DNA of 64,000 bases from assembly GCF_013488225.1 (NCBI RefSeq), contig NZ_CP041238.1, forward strand, positions 2,133,501 to 2,197,500, given 5' to 3'. The position numbers and the translations under genes were made by a program. This document shows positions 55,675 through 64,000 of the stretch, in pieces. The notes beneath the pieces were generated by a model. That model did no database searches. It was not told the origin of the DNA and saw only the letters and a program-made list of their open reading frames with translations. Every line of letters starts with the position of its first letter. The stretch's first letter is position 1. Source of the stretch: Sinorhizobium mexicanum. Lineage in GTDB: Bacteria > Pseudomonadota > Alphaproteobacteria > Rhizobiales > Rhizobiaceae.

Positions 55675-58600
55675 ATGGCGACGAAAAAGAGCAGTGAGTC
55701 GATCGACGAAAAGGCGTTCCAGGCACTGGAAGCGGCCCTGAAGATCGACTTTGACGACCTTAAGTCGGCTCTGAATGACAAGACTTCCTTGGATGAACCG
55801 GAGGAAACCGTGTCTGAGCCCAGCAAGCAGGCTGCCGCATCTGATCAGGCGCAGGCTTCAAAGGCGCAGCCGGAAGCGCCGAAGGCAGTACGCAGCCTCG
55901 CGTCCGAGCCCGCTCCGAAGCAGCCGCCGCTTTCACCGGCAAATGACGATACACGCCGATCGCCCGCCGCGATGCTGCGTTCCCTCGAAGTTCGCACCAG
56001 CCGCGCGGCAATCCGCACCGCTGCGCTGGTGTCGCTGCTTTGGGCCTTCGCTGGTCTCGCCGTCGCCCATCTCCTTTATGCGCCGCAGATCTGGCAAATC
56101 CGTTCGCCTGCCGATCTCGCCGCCACGCCGGGTGCAATCGGTGTTCTTATCGGCATCGCCCTGCCCGTGATGCTGTTCTTCTCCTTTGCCATCATGATTG
56201 CGAGAGCGCAGGATCTGCGCAACGCGGCGCGCTCGATGGCTGAGGTCGCCCTCCGTCTTGCCGAGCCGGAAACAACCGCCGCAGACCGCGTGATGACCGT
56301 TGGCCAGGCTGTCCGTCGCGAAGTGTCAGCGATGAACGAAGGTATCGAGCGCACCATCGCACGCGCGACGGAACTCGAAACGCTGGTCCACTCCGAGGTT
56401 AATGCGCTTGAACGCAGCTACAGCGAAAACGAACTTCGCGTTCGCACCCTCGTGCAGGAACTGGGACTTGAGCGGGAAGCGATCATCGGCCACGCCGACC
56501 GTATCCGCACCTCGATCGCCGGTGCGCACACCAAGCTGAAGGACGATCTGGAACTAGCAAGCGAGGATATCGCCTCGCGCATCGCTTTGTCCGGCGAAGC
56601 CTTCGCTTCCTTGATCGATACACGCTCCGCCGCCCTCACGGAAAGGTCGGAGAATTCGCTGCAGACCATCAGCACGATGCTGTCCACCCGCACCGATGCG
56701 CTCCTTTCCGGACTGACAACGGCTGGCGTCGCGCTCAGCAATGAATTCGATGCACGTCTCGACGCCCTCAGTGAGACCCTGGAAAAACGTGGCGAGCAGT
56801 TGCTCGGCCAGTTCGAGACCCGCGCTTCCAGCCTGGATGCCAACACCGAGAAGCTGAATGCCGCCCTCAATGAGCGTGCGCGCCAGCTCAACGAAACGCT
56901 GATCGCACGGACCCGCGACCTCAACGAGAGCCTGAGTGTCGGCCAGCAGGCAATCACCGGCGGGCTCGACGACATGCTTGCCACGCTCAATGGCGCTCTC
57001 GACGAAAAGGGCGCAAGCTTCAGACAGAGCCTGAAGTCGAGCGCCGACGATGCGATCATGGATCTCGATCTTCGCGGCGGTTTCTTCGAAGAAAAGCTGC
57101 AGACGACGGTCGGCCAGTTGGCGACGGCCTTCGACGAACGCTTCCACGAGTTCGCGAGTGCTTTCGACAAGCGCGCAAACCTGCTCGACACCAAGCTGAT
57201 GGAAAGCCTTCACCGGATCAACGAGACCGTTTCCGGCGGCTCGGACGCGATCGGCAACGCCCTCGACAGCGGTGTTGAGAAGATCGGTTCGGCCCTCTCC
57301 GACCAGTCGCTGACGCTTGCCACGGCACTTGGCGCGACACAGGATTTCATCGAGGAAAGCATCGGCGGCCGTACGTCCGAGCTCAGCAATCTTATCGGCA
57401 GTGCGCAGAACCGGATCGAGAGCGTGCTTTCCGACAAGACCGGTTCGCTGATGGGTGCGCTCACGGAGGCGCAGGAACGGATCGAGAGTGGCTTCGGCCG
57501 CCGTGCCGATGCGCTTGCGGATGCCCTCACGACCAGCGAGCAGCGCCTGACCGAGGGGCTCGATTCGCGCACGTCCGCCTTCATCGACGGTCTACAATCC
57601 GCGCATGCGCGGATCGAACAGACCCTCACAGGCACGACCGATGAAATCACCAGCGCCATAGCGGCAAGCCAACATCGCCTGGACAACACGCTTTCGGAGC
57701 GCACTGCCGCCATCTCGACCGCCCTCACCTCCGGCGCGAGCCTCGTCGAGGGTGCTGTCGCCGGTACCGCTGATCGGCTGGAGCGCGTCCTCTCCGAGCG
57801 CGGAGAGGCGATCTCCGAAACGCTCAGCAGCCAGACCAAAGCGCTCGAAGGCGTGCTTTCGCAACGTGGGGACGCGATCACCGACGTGCTCACCAACCAG
57901 ACGACTGCGCTCGATGGGGTCCTTTCAGAGCGTGCGACACAGATCAACTCGACGATGTCGGCCCGCGCCAATGAAATGGCGGACACGCTCAGCCGCCACG
58001 CCGAAGACGTTGCCGACAACCTGACGTTCCGCGCAATGGCCGTCGCCGAGACGATGACGGACCGGGTCGGCGAGATCGAGAACAAGCTTTCACAAAGCGT
58101 ATCCGAGGTGGCCGAGAACCTCGGCAGCCGCGTCAGCCAGATTGCAGGCACGCTCACCGAAACGAGCGCTCGGATCGCCGAAGATCTGAGCGGTCGCGTC
58201 GGGAAGATCTCGGACGCCCTGACGGGCACCAGCGCCGAGATCGCGGAAGCGCTTACTGCCCGCACATCCGAGGCGACCGCCTCGCTCGCCGGCAAGGCTG
58301 CAGAAATCGAGCAGGCGCTTTCCGGCAAGACCGAACATTTGCGCGACACGCTCACGACGACGCATGATCAGATCAGGGCGACGCTCGACGATCGGATCCA
58401 CGCGATCAATTTGGCCGTCGGCCAGGGACGCGAAAACCTCGAGGATCTGCTGTCCGATCAGTCCATGGCGATCGCGACGACGCTCGCGACCAGCGCCAGC
58501 ATGCTGGAAATGTCGCTTGAGGAGCGGCAGTCGTCGATTGCCGGCGTCATTGACCGCAGCGCCGAAGCGCTCGACGCGCGCATGCGCTCCACCACCGGCA

Positions 58601-61600
58601 CCATCGCGGACCGCCTTGCCGAGACGGCCGACCAGATCAGCCTTGCGGCCGACACGCTCACCAATCGCGTCGACATCTCGATCAACGGCATCAACAACCG
58701 TCTCGACGATACGGGCGCCCGCATCGAGGCGAGCCTCGGCTCGCTCGAAGATCGCGTTCAGGGCAGCGTTGGTAGCGTGAACGCATTCGTCGATGAGACT
58801 GGCGCGCGTATCGAAACGAGCCTCGGTTCGCTTGAGGAGCGTATTCGCGGGACCGTCGGTACCGTTAGCGGCATCGTCGACGATACGGGTATCCGCATCG
58901 AAAACCGCCTCGGCGCAGTGGAAGAGCGCATCCGCGGCAGCGTAGGCAGCGTCAACGCCATCGTTGACGACACCGGCGCGCGCATCGAAACGAGCCTTGG
59001 TTCGCTCGAAGAGCGCATCCGCGGCAGCGTCGGCAATGTCAACGCGATCGTCGACGACACCGGCGCGCGTATCGAAACGAGCCTCGGTTCGCTCGAAGAA
59101 CGCATCCGCGACAGTGTCGGCAGCGTCAACGCCATCGTCGACATTGCCGGACAACGGATCGCCGATAGCCTTGGCGAGCGCGCCGGCGAGATTGATCGGG
59201 TCAGCGAGACGGCGGCAGCCCGCATCTCGACGGCGATCGAGGCCGGTACGGGCCGTATCGAAGAGCGGCTCGGTACGATGGACCGCGCCCTCAACATCGG
59301 TCTCGAAAACGTCAATCGGACGATCGAAGGCAAGGCCGCAGCCCTCGTAACGAGCCTGCGCGGCGCTGTAAGCAGCGCAGCGCAGGAGCTCGACGCGGAA
59401 GCTGCCCGTTCGGCCGATCTGTTGTCCAAGGCTGGCGTGGATTTCGCAGACGCGCTTGCCGCCCGCAACGCCGAATTCGCGACCTCGATCGAGCAAACCG
59501 CATCGACCACTGCCGCCCGCCATGCCGACCTCGCCCGCTCGGTTACGGACGCCGTGGATACGGCAACCGCACGGCTTGCCTCCACTCATAACCAGGTTGC
59601 CAACCACGCTCTGGGCATCCAGCAGAGCCTGTCGGACGCGGAAAAGGCGCTCGACGCCCGTGGCCAGGCCATCCGCAGCACACTCGACGAACGCACCCGC
59701 GAACTCAATTCGATGCTCGCCGGCCGGTCGCTCGAGCTGTCGCGCCTTCTGGACGAGCAGGCACGGCCCGTCATCGAGCAGTATGCGGCAACCGGCAAGG
59801 AGGCGGCCGAGCGGATCGCTGCCCTCACCCAGGAGAGCGCGGATCGCCTGCGCGCTGAAAACGCGGCGCTCATCAACGCGATTACCGAGCGGACCGACGA
59901 AACGCTCAACGCCATAACGCTGCGCGCAGAGGAAACGGCCAAGGCCATGAAGATGGTCGAAAACCGCCTCCAGTCGACGGCGATGGGTCTCATCGACCAG
60001 CTCGCCGCCAACAATTCGGCGATCGCGACCGTTATCGATCAGGCGAGCGACAATCTCGGCGACATGGACCAGCGCCTTGAGGCGACGGCATCGAAGTTCT
60101 CCGAAACGACACGGCAGGCGTCCGACATGCTGTCGAGTTCCGCGCGCCTCATCGAAGGCCGGGTCGACAAGCTCTCCGACATCGCCGGTTCGACGCTTTC
60201 TCAGATCGGCGGGATCGTTGGCCGCTTTGAGGATCATTCGAAGGTTCTCGGCCAGGCGTCCGACCTGCTGGCCGCCGCCCAGTCGAACCTGGTCAGCACG
60301 CTCGAAGAGCGTCAGGGCGCATTGCGGACCCTTTCCGTCGGCCTAGTGCAGCGCTCGGAGGAAATCGAACGCACGATGCGGGCACTGGAAGGCTTCGTCG
60401 ATGGCGCCTTCCAGCGTGCCGAAGAACGCTCCGGCCAGGTCGCCGGAAATCTTCGCAGCGGCATCCAGTCCTCCTTCGCGGACGTCGGCCGGCTGCTGTC
60501 GAGCACCGAACAGCGTGCGAACGAAGCTGCCGAAGCGATGCGCAACGCTCTGGCGCAGGCTGGCGAAGAAGCCGGCGCGTCGGTCGAAGGCGTCTTCACG
60601 CAGGCCGAGGAGCGGACCCGCCAGATCGCCGATACGTTGCGCTCCGGCGTCGAGACCTCGTTCGCCGATGTCAACAAGACGCTGTCGCAGGTGGAAGGCC
60701 GCGCGCTCAGTGCCTCCGAGGCGCTTCGCCGCGCGATCGCCAAGGCTGGGGAGGATGCCGGTCAGTCGATCGAGGGCGCCTTCACAAATGCCGAAGAACG
60801 TTCGAAGGAAGTCGCGTCTCGCCTGCGCGGCAGCGTTGGGGCCTCGGTGTCCGACATCGAGCGCATGCTGGCTGAAAGCGGCAAGAAGTCTGACGGCGTT
60901 GCCGCCCAACTGCGCGAGGCCGTGCGTCAGGCAATCGATGAGGCGATCAACCGCTTCAGCGGTGCGACCGACGAAATCCGCCGCTCCGCCACCGAGATCC
61001 GCAAGGAACTCGACATGACCCGCGAGGAGCTGAAGCGCGGCGCCTTCGATTTGCCCGAAGAGGCAAAGGAGAACGCCTCGATGATGCGGCGCGCCGTCTC
61101 TGAACAGATCAAGGCGCTGCAGGAGCTTTCCGAAATCATCGGCAAGTCCTCCACGCAGCTCGAGGTCGCGCAGCCGGTTCGCCAGCAGGCCGTTTCGAAT
61201 GCTCCGGCTCCTGTCTCCCCCCGCCCCGCCGTCCAGCAGCCGGTCGCGGAGGAGCGGCGTGAGCAGCCGGCCCCCGCACCAGCACCGGCTCCGGCCCTGC
61301 GTGGAAGCCTGGGCCTGGAGCAAGCCACACGCCCGCAGACGCCTGCCCGCCAGGATGTCGCCGAGGACCGCACGGAAGAAGGCGGCGGCTGGATGCGTGA
61401 TCTGCTTCGCGCGGCCTCGCGTGAAGAAGCTCCCGCCACCGCGCGCCAGCGGCCGGCGGAAAGCCAGCCTTCGGTGCGCCCCGGTGACAGCCGTAATCCG
61501 CGCCATGTGGTCGAGTCGTTGAACTCGCTCTCGGTCGACATCGCCCGGGCGATCGACCATGACGCGTCGGTGGATCTCTGGCGGCGCTATCAACGCGGCG

Positions 61601-61848
61601 AACGCGATGTGTTCACGCGCCGCCTGTACACCCTCAAGGGCCAGCAGACATTCGACGAGATCAAGCGCAAGTATGATCGCGAACCGGAATTCCGGACGGC
61701 GGTGGACCGCTACATCGCCGACTTCGAAAAGCTGCTCGCTGATGTCGCGCGAAACGACCCCGACAAGCGCATTACGCAGACCTATCTGACGTCCGATACG
61801 GGCAAGGTCTATACGATGCTCGCCCACGCGGCTGGTCGCTTCAGCTGA
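55675..61848 (+). CDS. rgsE: Giant polar-growth protein, GPR/RgsE type
   Basis: 2,057 residues from the ATG at 55675 (MATKKSSESIDEKAF), preceded by GAGG. Acidic/low-complexity N-terminus (1-100), two membrane segments (about 113-134 and 153-175), then about 1,650 residues of continuous alpha-helix with apolipoprotein-like repeats. These include five tandem 29-residue repeats (1011-1155; bases 58705-59139) around ARIETSLGSLEERIRGSV. A Pro-rich linker (about 1835-1900) precedes a conserved C-terminal domain with WRRYQRGERDVFTRRLY. The layout and size match the growth pole ring protein of Agrobacterium and RgsE of Sinorhizobium, which organise unipolar growth. Identification is from memory of the family. 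Confidence 0.85.
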   Translation: MATKKSSESIDEKAFQALEAALKIDFDDLKSALNDKTSLDEPEETVSEPSKQAAASDQAQASKAQPEAPKAVRSLASEPAPKQPPLSPANDDTRRSPAAMLRSLEVRTSRAAIRTAALVSLLWAFAGLAVAHLLYAPQIWQIRSPADLAATPGAIGVLIGIALPVMLFFSFAIMIARAQDLRNAARSMAEVALRLAEPETTAADRVMTVGQAVRREVSAMNEGIERTIARATELETLVHSEVNALERSYSENELRVRTLVQELGLEREAIIGHADRIRTSIAGAHTKLKDDLELASEDIASRIALSGEAFASLIDTRSAALTERSENSLQTISTMLSTRTDALLSGLTTAGVALSNEFDARLDALSETLEKRGEQLLGQFETRASSLDANTEKLNAALNERARQLNETLIARTRDLNESLSVGQQAITGGLDDMLATLNGALDEKGASFRQSLKSSADDAIMDLDLRGGFFEEKLQTTVGQLATAFDERFHEFASAFDKRANLLDTKLMESLHRINETVSGGSDAIGNALDSGVEKIGSALSDQSLTLATALGATQDFIEESIGGRTSELSNLIGSAQNRIESVLSDKTGSLMGALTEAQERIESGFGRRADALADALTTSEQRLTEGLDSRTSAFIDGLQSAHARIEQTLTGTTDEITSAIAASQHRLDNTLSERTAAISTALTSGASLVEGAVAGTADRLERVLSERGEAISETLSSQTKALEGVLSQRGDAITDVLTNQTTALDGVLSERATQINSTMSARANEMADTLSRHAEDVADNLTFRAMAVAETMTDRVGEIENKLSQSVSEVAENLGSRVSQIAGTLTETSARIAEDLSGRVGKISDALTGTSAEIAEALTARTSEATASLAGKAAEIEQALSGKTEHLRDTLTTTHDQIRATLDDRIHAINLAVGQGRENLEDLLSDQSMAIATTLATSASMLEMSLEERQSSIAGVIDRSAEALDARMRSTTGTIADRLAETADQISLAADTLTNRVDISINGINNRLDDTGARIEASLGSLEDRVQGSVGSVNAFVDETGARIETSLGSLEERIRGTVGTVSGIVDDTGIRIENRLGAVEERIRGSVGSVNAIVDDTGARIETSLGSLEERIRGSVGNVNAIVDDTGARIETSLGSLEERIRDSVGSVNAIVDIAGQRIADSLGERAGEIDRVSETAAARISTAIEAGTGRIEERLGTMDRALNIGLENVNRTIEGKAAALVTSLRGAVSSAAQELDAEAARSADLLSKAGVDFADALAARNAEFATSIEQTASTTAARHADLARSVTDAVDTATARLASTHNQVANHALGIQQSLSDAEKALDARGQAIRSTLDERTRELNSMLAGRSLELSRLLDEQARPVIEQYAATGKEAAERIAALTQESADRLRAENAALINAITERTDETLNAITLRAEETAKAMKMVENRLQSTAMGLIDQLAANNSAIATVIDQASDNLGDMDQRLEATASKFSETTRQASDMLSSSARLIEGRVDKLSDIAGSTLSQIGGIVGRFEDHSKVLGQASDLLAAAQSNLVSTLEERQGALRTLSVGLVQRSEEIERTMRALEGFVDGAFQRAEERSGQVAGNLRSGIQSSFADVGRLLSSTEQRANEAAEAMRNALAQAGEEAGASVEGVFTQAEERTRQIADTLRSGVETSFADVNKTLSQVEGRALSASEALRRAIAKAGEDAGQSIEGAFTNAEERSKEVASRLRGSVGASVSDIERMLAESGKKSDGVAAQLREAVRQAIDEAINRFSGATDEIRRSATEIRKELDMTREELKRGAFDLPEEAKENASMMRRAVSEQIKALQELSEIIGKSSTQLEVAQPVRQQAVSNAPAPVSPRPAVQQPVAEERREQPAPAPAPAPALRGSLGLEQATRPQTPARQDVAEDRTEEGGGWMRDLLRAASREEAPATARQRPAESQPSVRPGDSRNPRHVVESLNSLSVDIARAIDHDASVDLWRRYQRGERDVFTRRLYTLKGQQTFDEIKRKYDREPEFRTAVDRYIADFEKLLADVARNDPDKRITQTYLTSDTGKVYTMLAHAAGRFS
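58705..59139 (+). repeat. Five tandem 87-bp coding repeats within rgsE
   Basis: Five consecutive 29-codon units starting DDTGARIE or a close variant (DETGARIE, DDTGIRIE). Units 4 and 5 differ by only two residues. Number and sequence may vary between strains. Confidence 0.95.
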
Positions 61849-61870
61849 TCCGGCAGAGAGATCTGCAGGT

Positions 61871-61900
61871 AACGGCCCTGTCGAAAGACGGGGCCGTTTT
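61871..61900 (+). terminator. Intrinsic terminator of rgsE
   Basis: AACGGCCC-T-GTC / GAC-G-GGGCCGTT with GAAA loop, followed by a T run. Beyond it, 61901-62164 holds nothing recognised. Confidence 0.9.
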
Positions 61901-62164
61901 CGTATTCGCCGTATCGCAGAGCAACCCACCTCCTCACAGGCGCGTGCAACGCGACCTCGGCATCGTCGGCTGTGGTTGCTCAGTGCAGACGATTGCTTCC
62001 TCGCCGGCGATGCATTGCGGTGGCGTCCGGCCAATCGCGCTCTTGTCCGTTCGCTGTCTCGAAATCCGCGCTGCGGGAAATGGTCAGCATGCACAGGTGG
62101 TGGCGGCAATTGCTCGCCGACGAAACCGCGCCTCACCAAGGCCGCCGCACCCGGAGGGCGCAAG

Positions 62165-62234
62165 GTCCTTAAATCGGTGCCGATTTGGGGACAAAATCAT
62201 GCGGCAATTCAAATGCTGCAATGAGCTTTGCGCG
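62165..62234. repeat. Degenerate palindromic repeat (family A) upstream of the VOC gene
   Basis: GTCCTTAAATCGGTGCCG, ATTTGGGGACAAAATCATGC, then GGCAATTCAAATGCTGC and CTTTGCGCG. It follows the AAATCG unit and the linking ATTCAAAGTGCTAC-type segment of the element at 8278. Confidence 0.7.
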
Positions 62235-62268
62235 CTGGATGAACGCGCGGCGCTCAAAGGAGGCGGAA

Positions 62269-62691
62269 ATGAAGCCGCGAATTAAGGTCCTTACCCTTGG
62301 CGTGAGCGATCTCGAAAAGTCGCTCGCCTTCTATCGCGACGGAATGGGCCTGCCGACGGAGGGGATTGTCGGCCAGCAATTCGAAGATGGCGCGGTGGTC
62401 TTTTTCCATATGGGCGAGGACCTGATCCTGGCGCTATTCCCGACGACTTCACTTGCGAAGGATGCGAAGATAACCGCACCGCCAGTGCGGCTCGGTGCGG
62501 TGTCCATCGGCCACATCGCCAAATCGAGAGACGAGGTCGATGCCGTCATGAAGCAGGCCGAAAAGGCCGGCGCAGTCATTACCGATGCGGCGCATGAACG
62601 CGTCTGGGGCGGGTATTCGGGTTATTTCCACGACCCGGACGGCCATCTCCGGGAGATCGTCTGGAATCCGCAATGGACGGTAGCCGATTGA
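62269..62691 (+). CDS. VOC (glyoxalase-fold) family protein
   Basis: 140 residues from the ATG at 62269, preceded by AAAGGAGGCGG; a longer frame from 62185 has no support. Glyoxalase/bleomycin-resistance fold with KVLTLGVSDLEKSLAFYRDG at the start and GYFHDPDGHLREIVWNP at the end. Candidate metal ligands are His in FFHMGED and HDPDGH and Glu in REIVW. The substrate is unknown. Confidence 0.88.
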   Translation: MKPRIKVLTLGVSDLEKSLAFYRDGMGLPTEGIVGQQFEDGAVVFFHMGEDLILALFPTTSLAKDAKITAPPVRLGAVSIGHIAKSRDEVDAVMKQAEKAGAVITDAAHERVWGGYSGYFHDPDGHLREIVWNPQWTVAD

Positions 62692-62779
62692 ATGCTGCCG
62701 AGACGCGCGCCGAGAAAGCCCGGCGGTTCGCTGGCGGGTTCGGAACCTGGCGGGGCCAGAACCATACTCGCGCAAAAAG

Positions 62780-62802
62780 AAAGGCCCCAACCGGGGCCTT
62801 TC
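62780..62802. terminator. Bidirectional terminator between VOC gene and petC
   Basis: GAAAGGCCCC/GGGGCCTTTC stem with AACC loop; the genes converge here. Confidence 0.9.
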
Positions 62803-62841
62803 GAAAATTCTGATGACCGAGCCGGCATTGCCGGATTTCGA

Positions 62842-63714
62842 TCAATGCTCCTTGTTCGCGTAAACCGACTTCTTCGTCAGATAGATGAGGCCGGTGAAGA
62901 TGAGCAGGAACACCATGACCATGAAGCCAGTGCGCTTGCGATCTTCGAGATGCGGCTCGGCCGCCCACATCAGGAATGCCCCGACGTCTTTGGCGTACTG
63001 GTCGACCGTCTGCGGCGTGCCGTCGTCATAAGTGACCTGGTCGTCGGAGATCGGTGGGGCCATGGCCAGCGCTGCCGCGTTCGCGAAGTACGGGTTGTAA
63101 TGTGTTCCTTCAGCGACCTCGACGCCTTCCGGCGGCTCCTGATAACCGGTCAACAGCGCATGGATGTAGTCCGGTCCGCCTTCCTGGTAGGGCCAGAACA
63201 TGTCGAAGACGAACTGCGGGAAGCCGCGCTCGATCCCGCGTGCCTTCGCGATCAGCGAAAAGTCCGGCGGTGCTGCGCCGTTGTTGGCGGCAGCCGCTGC
63301 TTCCTTGTTCGGGAACGGCGACGGGAAGTGATCCGACGGAACGGCCTTCCGCGTGAACATCTCGCCGTCCGCATTCGGTCCGTCCTGAACTTCGTAGTTT
63401 GCCGCGAACGCCTTCACCTGAGCCTCGGAATAGCCCAGATCTTCCAGCGTACGGAAAGCGACGAGGTTCATCGAGTGGCAGGCAGAACAGACTTCGGTGT
63501 AGACCTTGAGGCCGCGCTGGAGCTGGCCTCGGTCGTAGTGGCCGAAGAGGCCGGCAAAGGTCCAATCCTGCTGTTCCGGCTTGTGGATCGGAAAGTGCGG
63601 CGTGCCGCTGGTGGCATGCTCCTCTCCGCCTGCCGGTTCCTGGGCGACGGCGGCGCCCAGGCCGAGACCGGCGACGACAGCGAGTGACAGAATGCCTGTA
63701 ACAAGCTTTTTCAT
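62842..63714 (-). CDS. petC: Cytochrome c1 of the bc1 complex
   Basis: 290 residues from the ATG at 63714 (MKKLVTGILSL). Signal peptide to about residue 25, the haem-binding site CSACHSMN near residue 60 and the axial Met in ALAMAPPISDD region; a C-terminal membrane anchor FMVMVFLLIFTGLIYL then KKSVY. It transfers electrons from the Rieske protein to cytochrome c. It follows petB by 32 bases in a petB-petC order; the two are separate, not fused as in Bradyrhizobium fbcH. Confidence 0.96.
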   Translation of the reverse strand: MKKLVTGILSLAVVAGLGLGAAVAQEPAGGEEHATSGTPHFPIHKPEQQDWTFAGLFGHYDRGQLQRGLKVYTEVCSACHSMNLVAFRTLEDLGYSEAQVKAFAANYEVQDGPNADGEMFTRKAVPSDHFPSPFPNKEAAAAANNGAAPPDFSLIAKARGIERGFPQFVFDMFWPYQEGGPDYIHALLTGYQEPPEGVEVAEGTHYNPYFANAAALAMAPPISDDQVTYDDGTPQTVDQYAKDVGAFLMWAAEPHLEDRKRTGFMVMVFLLIFTGLIYLTKKSVYANKEH

Positions 63715-63746
63715 TGTTGTGGGTTCCTTATCAATCACTGTTCTGA

Positions 63747-64000
63747 TCAAGCGCGTACGGTTGCCGGCTGCGCCTTTGCATTCTGCTTTTCCAGCACCGC
63801 CTCGGTGATGGAGTTCGGAATGCGCTTCGGCGTTTCGATCAGGCCGAGAACCGGCATGATGACGAGGAAGAAGGCGAAGTAGTACAGCGTGCCGAGCTGC
63901 GACATCACGACATAGAGGCCTTCTGCAGGGCGCGAGCCCAGCCAGCCGAGCATGATCGCGTTGGCGACGAAGATCCAGAAGAACAGCTTGTACCACGGGC
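63747..64000 (-). CDS. petB: Cytochrome b of the bc1 complex, C-terminal part only
   Basis: Only the last 84 codons lie in the window; the gene continues past its right edge. The readable end is [55 protein letters not shown] and the tail KNAKA-type [12 protein letters not shown], matching the last two helices of cytochrome b. Confidence 0.93.
   Translation of the reverse strand, partial: PWYKLFFWIFVANAIMLGWLGSRPAEGLYVVMSQLGTLYYFAFFLVIMPVLGLIETPKRIPNSITEAVLEKQNAKAQPATVRA

Noticed and set aside
58090..60237. A 715-codon minus-strand frame opposite rgsE
   Set aside because: Its repeats only mirror the rgsE repeats; no start signal and no domain.

Overview
The window looks like a stretch of main chromosome from an alphaproteobacterium of the Rhizobiaceae, most likely Sinorhizobium/Ensifer. 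The basis is the gene content (purine cluster with split PurS/PurQ/PurL, F1-ATPase zeta subunit, CckA kinase, cysteine-poor DksA, an apolipoprotein-like giant protein of the GPR/RgsE type, separate petB and petC), the high GC content, and at least three families of short palindromic intergenic repeats typical of that group. No tRNA, rRNA, phage, CRISPR or insertion-sequence gene was seen. Species assignment is inference.

Layout. 1-4 kb: end of a membrane protein, purB, a PilZ protein, a DUF2189 membrane protein and an RBBP9-type hydrolase. 4-7 kb: a PAS-GGDEF-EAL protein and the F1-ATPase inhibitor. 7.2-15 kb: purC-purS-purQ, then an interlude (lipoprotein, DUF1330, DUF1127, MocR regulator, PagL-like protein), then purL. 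15-16.4 kb: a decayed LysR regulator fragment, then bolA, a small basic protein and grxD. 16.8-19.4 kb: two tandem Bcr/CflA exporters. 19.5-28.6 kb (mostly minus strand): inositol-phosphatase family, ttcA, glsA, rpsD, HerA-like ATPase, murI, trmJ, FUSC. 28.9-34 kb: icd, HAD phosphatase, AraC/GyrI regulator, SulP transporter. 34-40 kb: alaS and recA (minus), facing psuK-psuG. 40-45.7 kb: cckA, FliO-like protein, dksA, SixA-like phosphatase. 46-48.5 kb: ycjX-ycjF, flanked by an inverted 54-bp repeat pair. 48.7-53.8 kb: sulfite-oxidase-like/cytochrome b561 pair, a secreted protein, folP-folB-folK, and a DUF922 protease-like protein. 54-62 kb: candidate sRNA, 2Fe-2S ferredoxin, Hpt protein and the 2,057-residue RgsE/GPR homologue. 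62-64 kb: VOC protein, petC and the 3' end of petB.

How the genes work together. Five purine steps are encoded (PurB, PurC and the PurS/PurQ/PurL complex). BolA with monothiol glutaredoxin points to iron-sulfur and iron handling. PsuK-PsuG recycle pseudouridine. FolP-FolB-FolK make folate. CckA, the orphan Hpt protein and RgsE connect the region to cell-cycle phosphorelay and polar growth. PetB/PetC belong to the cytochrome bc1 complex.

The most interesting non-gene signals are: a LysR remnant followed by what looks like a second copy of the purL 3' end; an sRNA-like transcript with anti-Shine-Dalgarno loops and a strong terminator before the ferredoxin; a perfect GTTC-N7-GTTC LexA-type site between recA and psuK; a phased ATTGT operator between the MocR gene and a DUF1127 gene; five tandem 29-residue repeats in RgsE; and the dispersed palindromic repeats, several of which touch stop codons.
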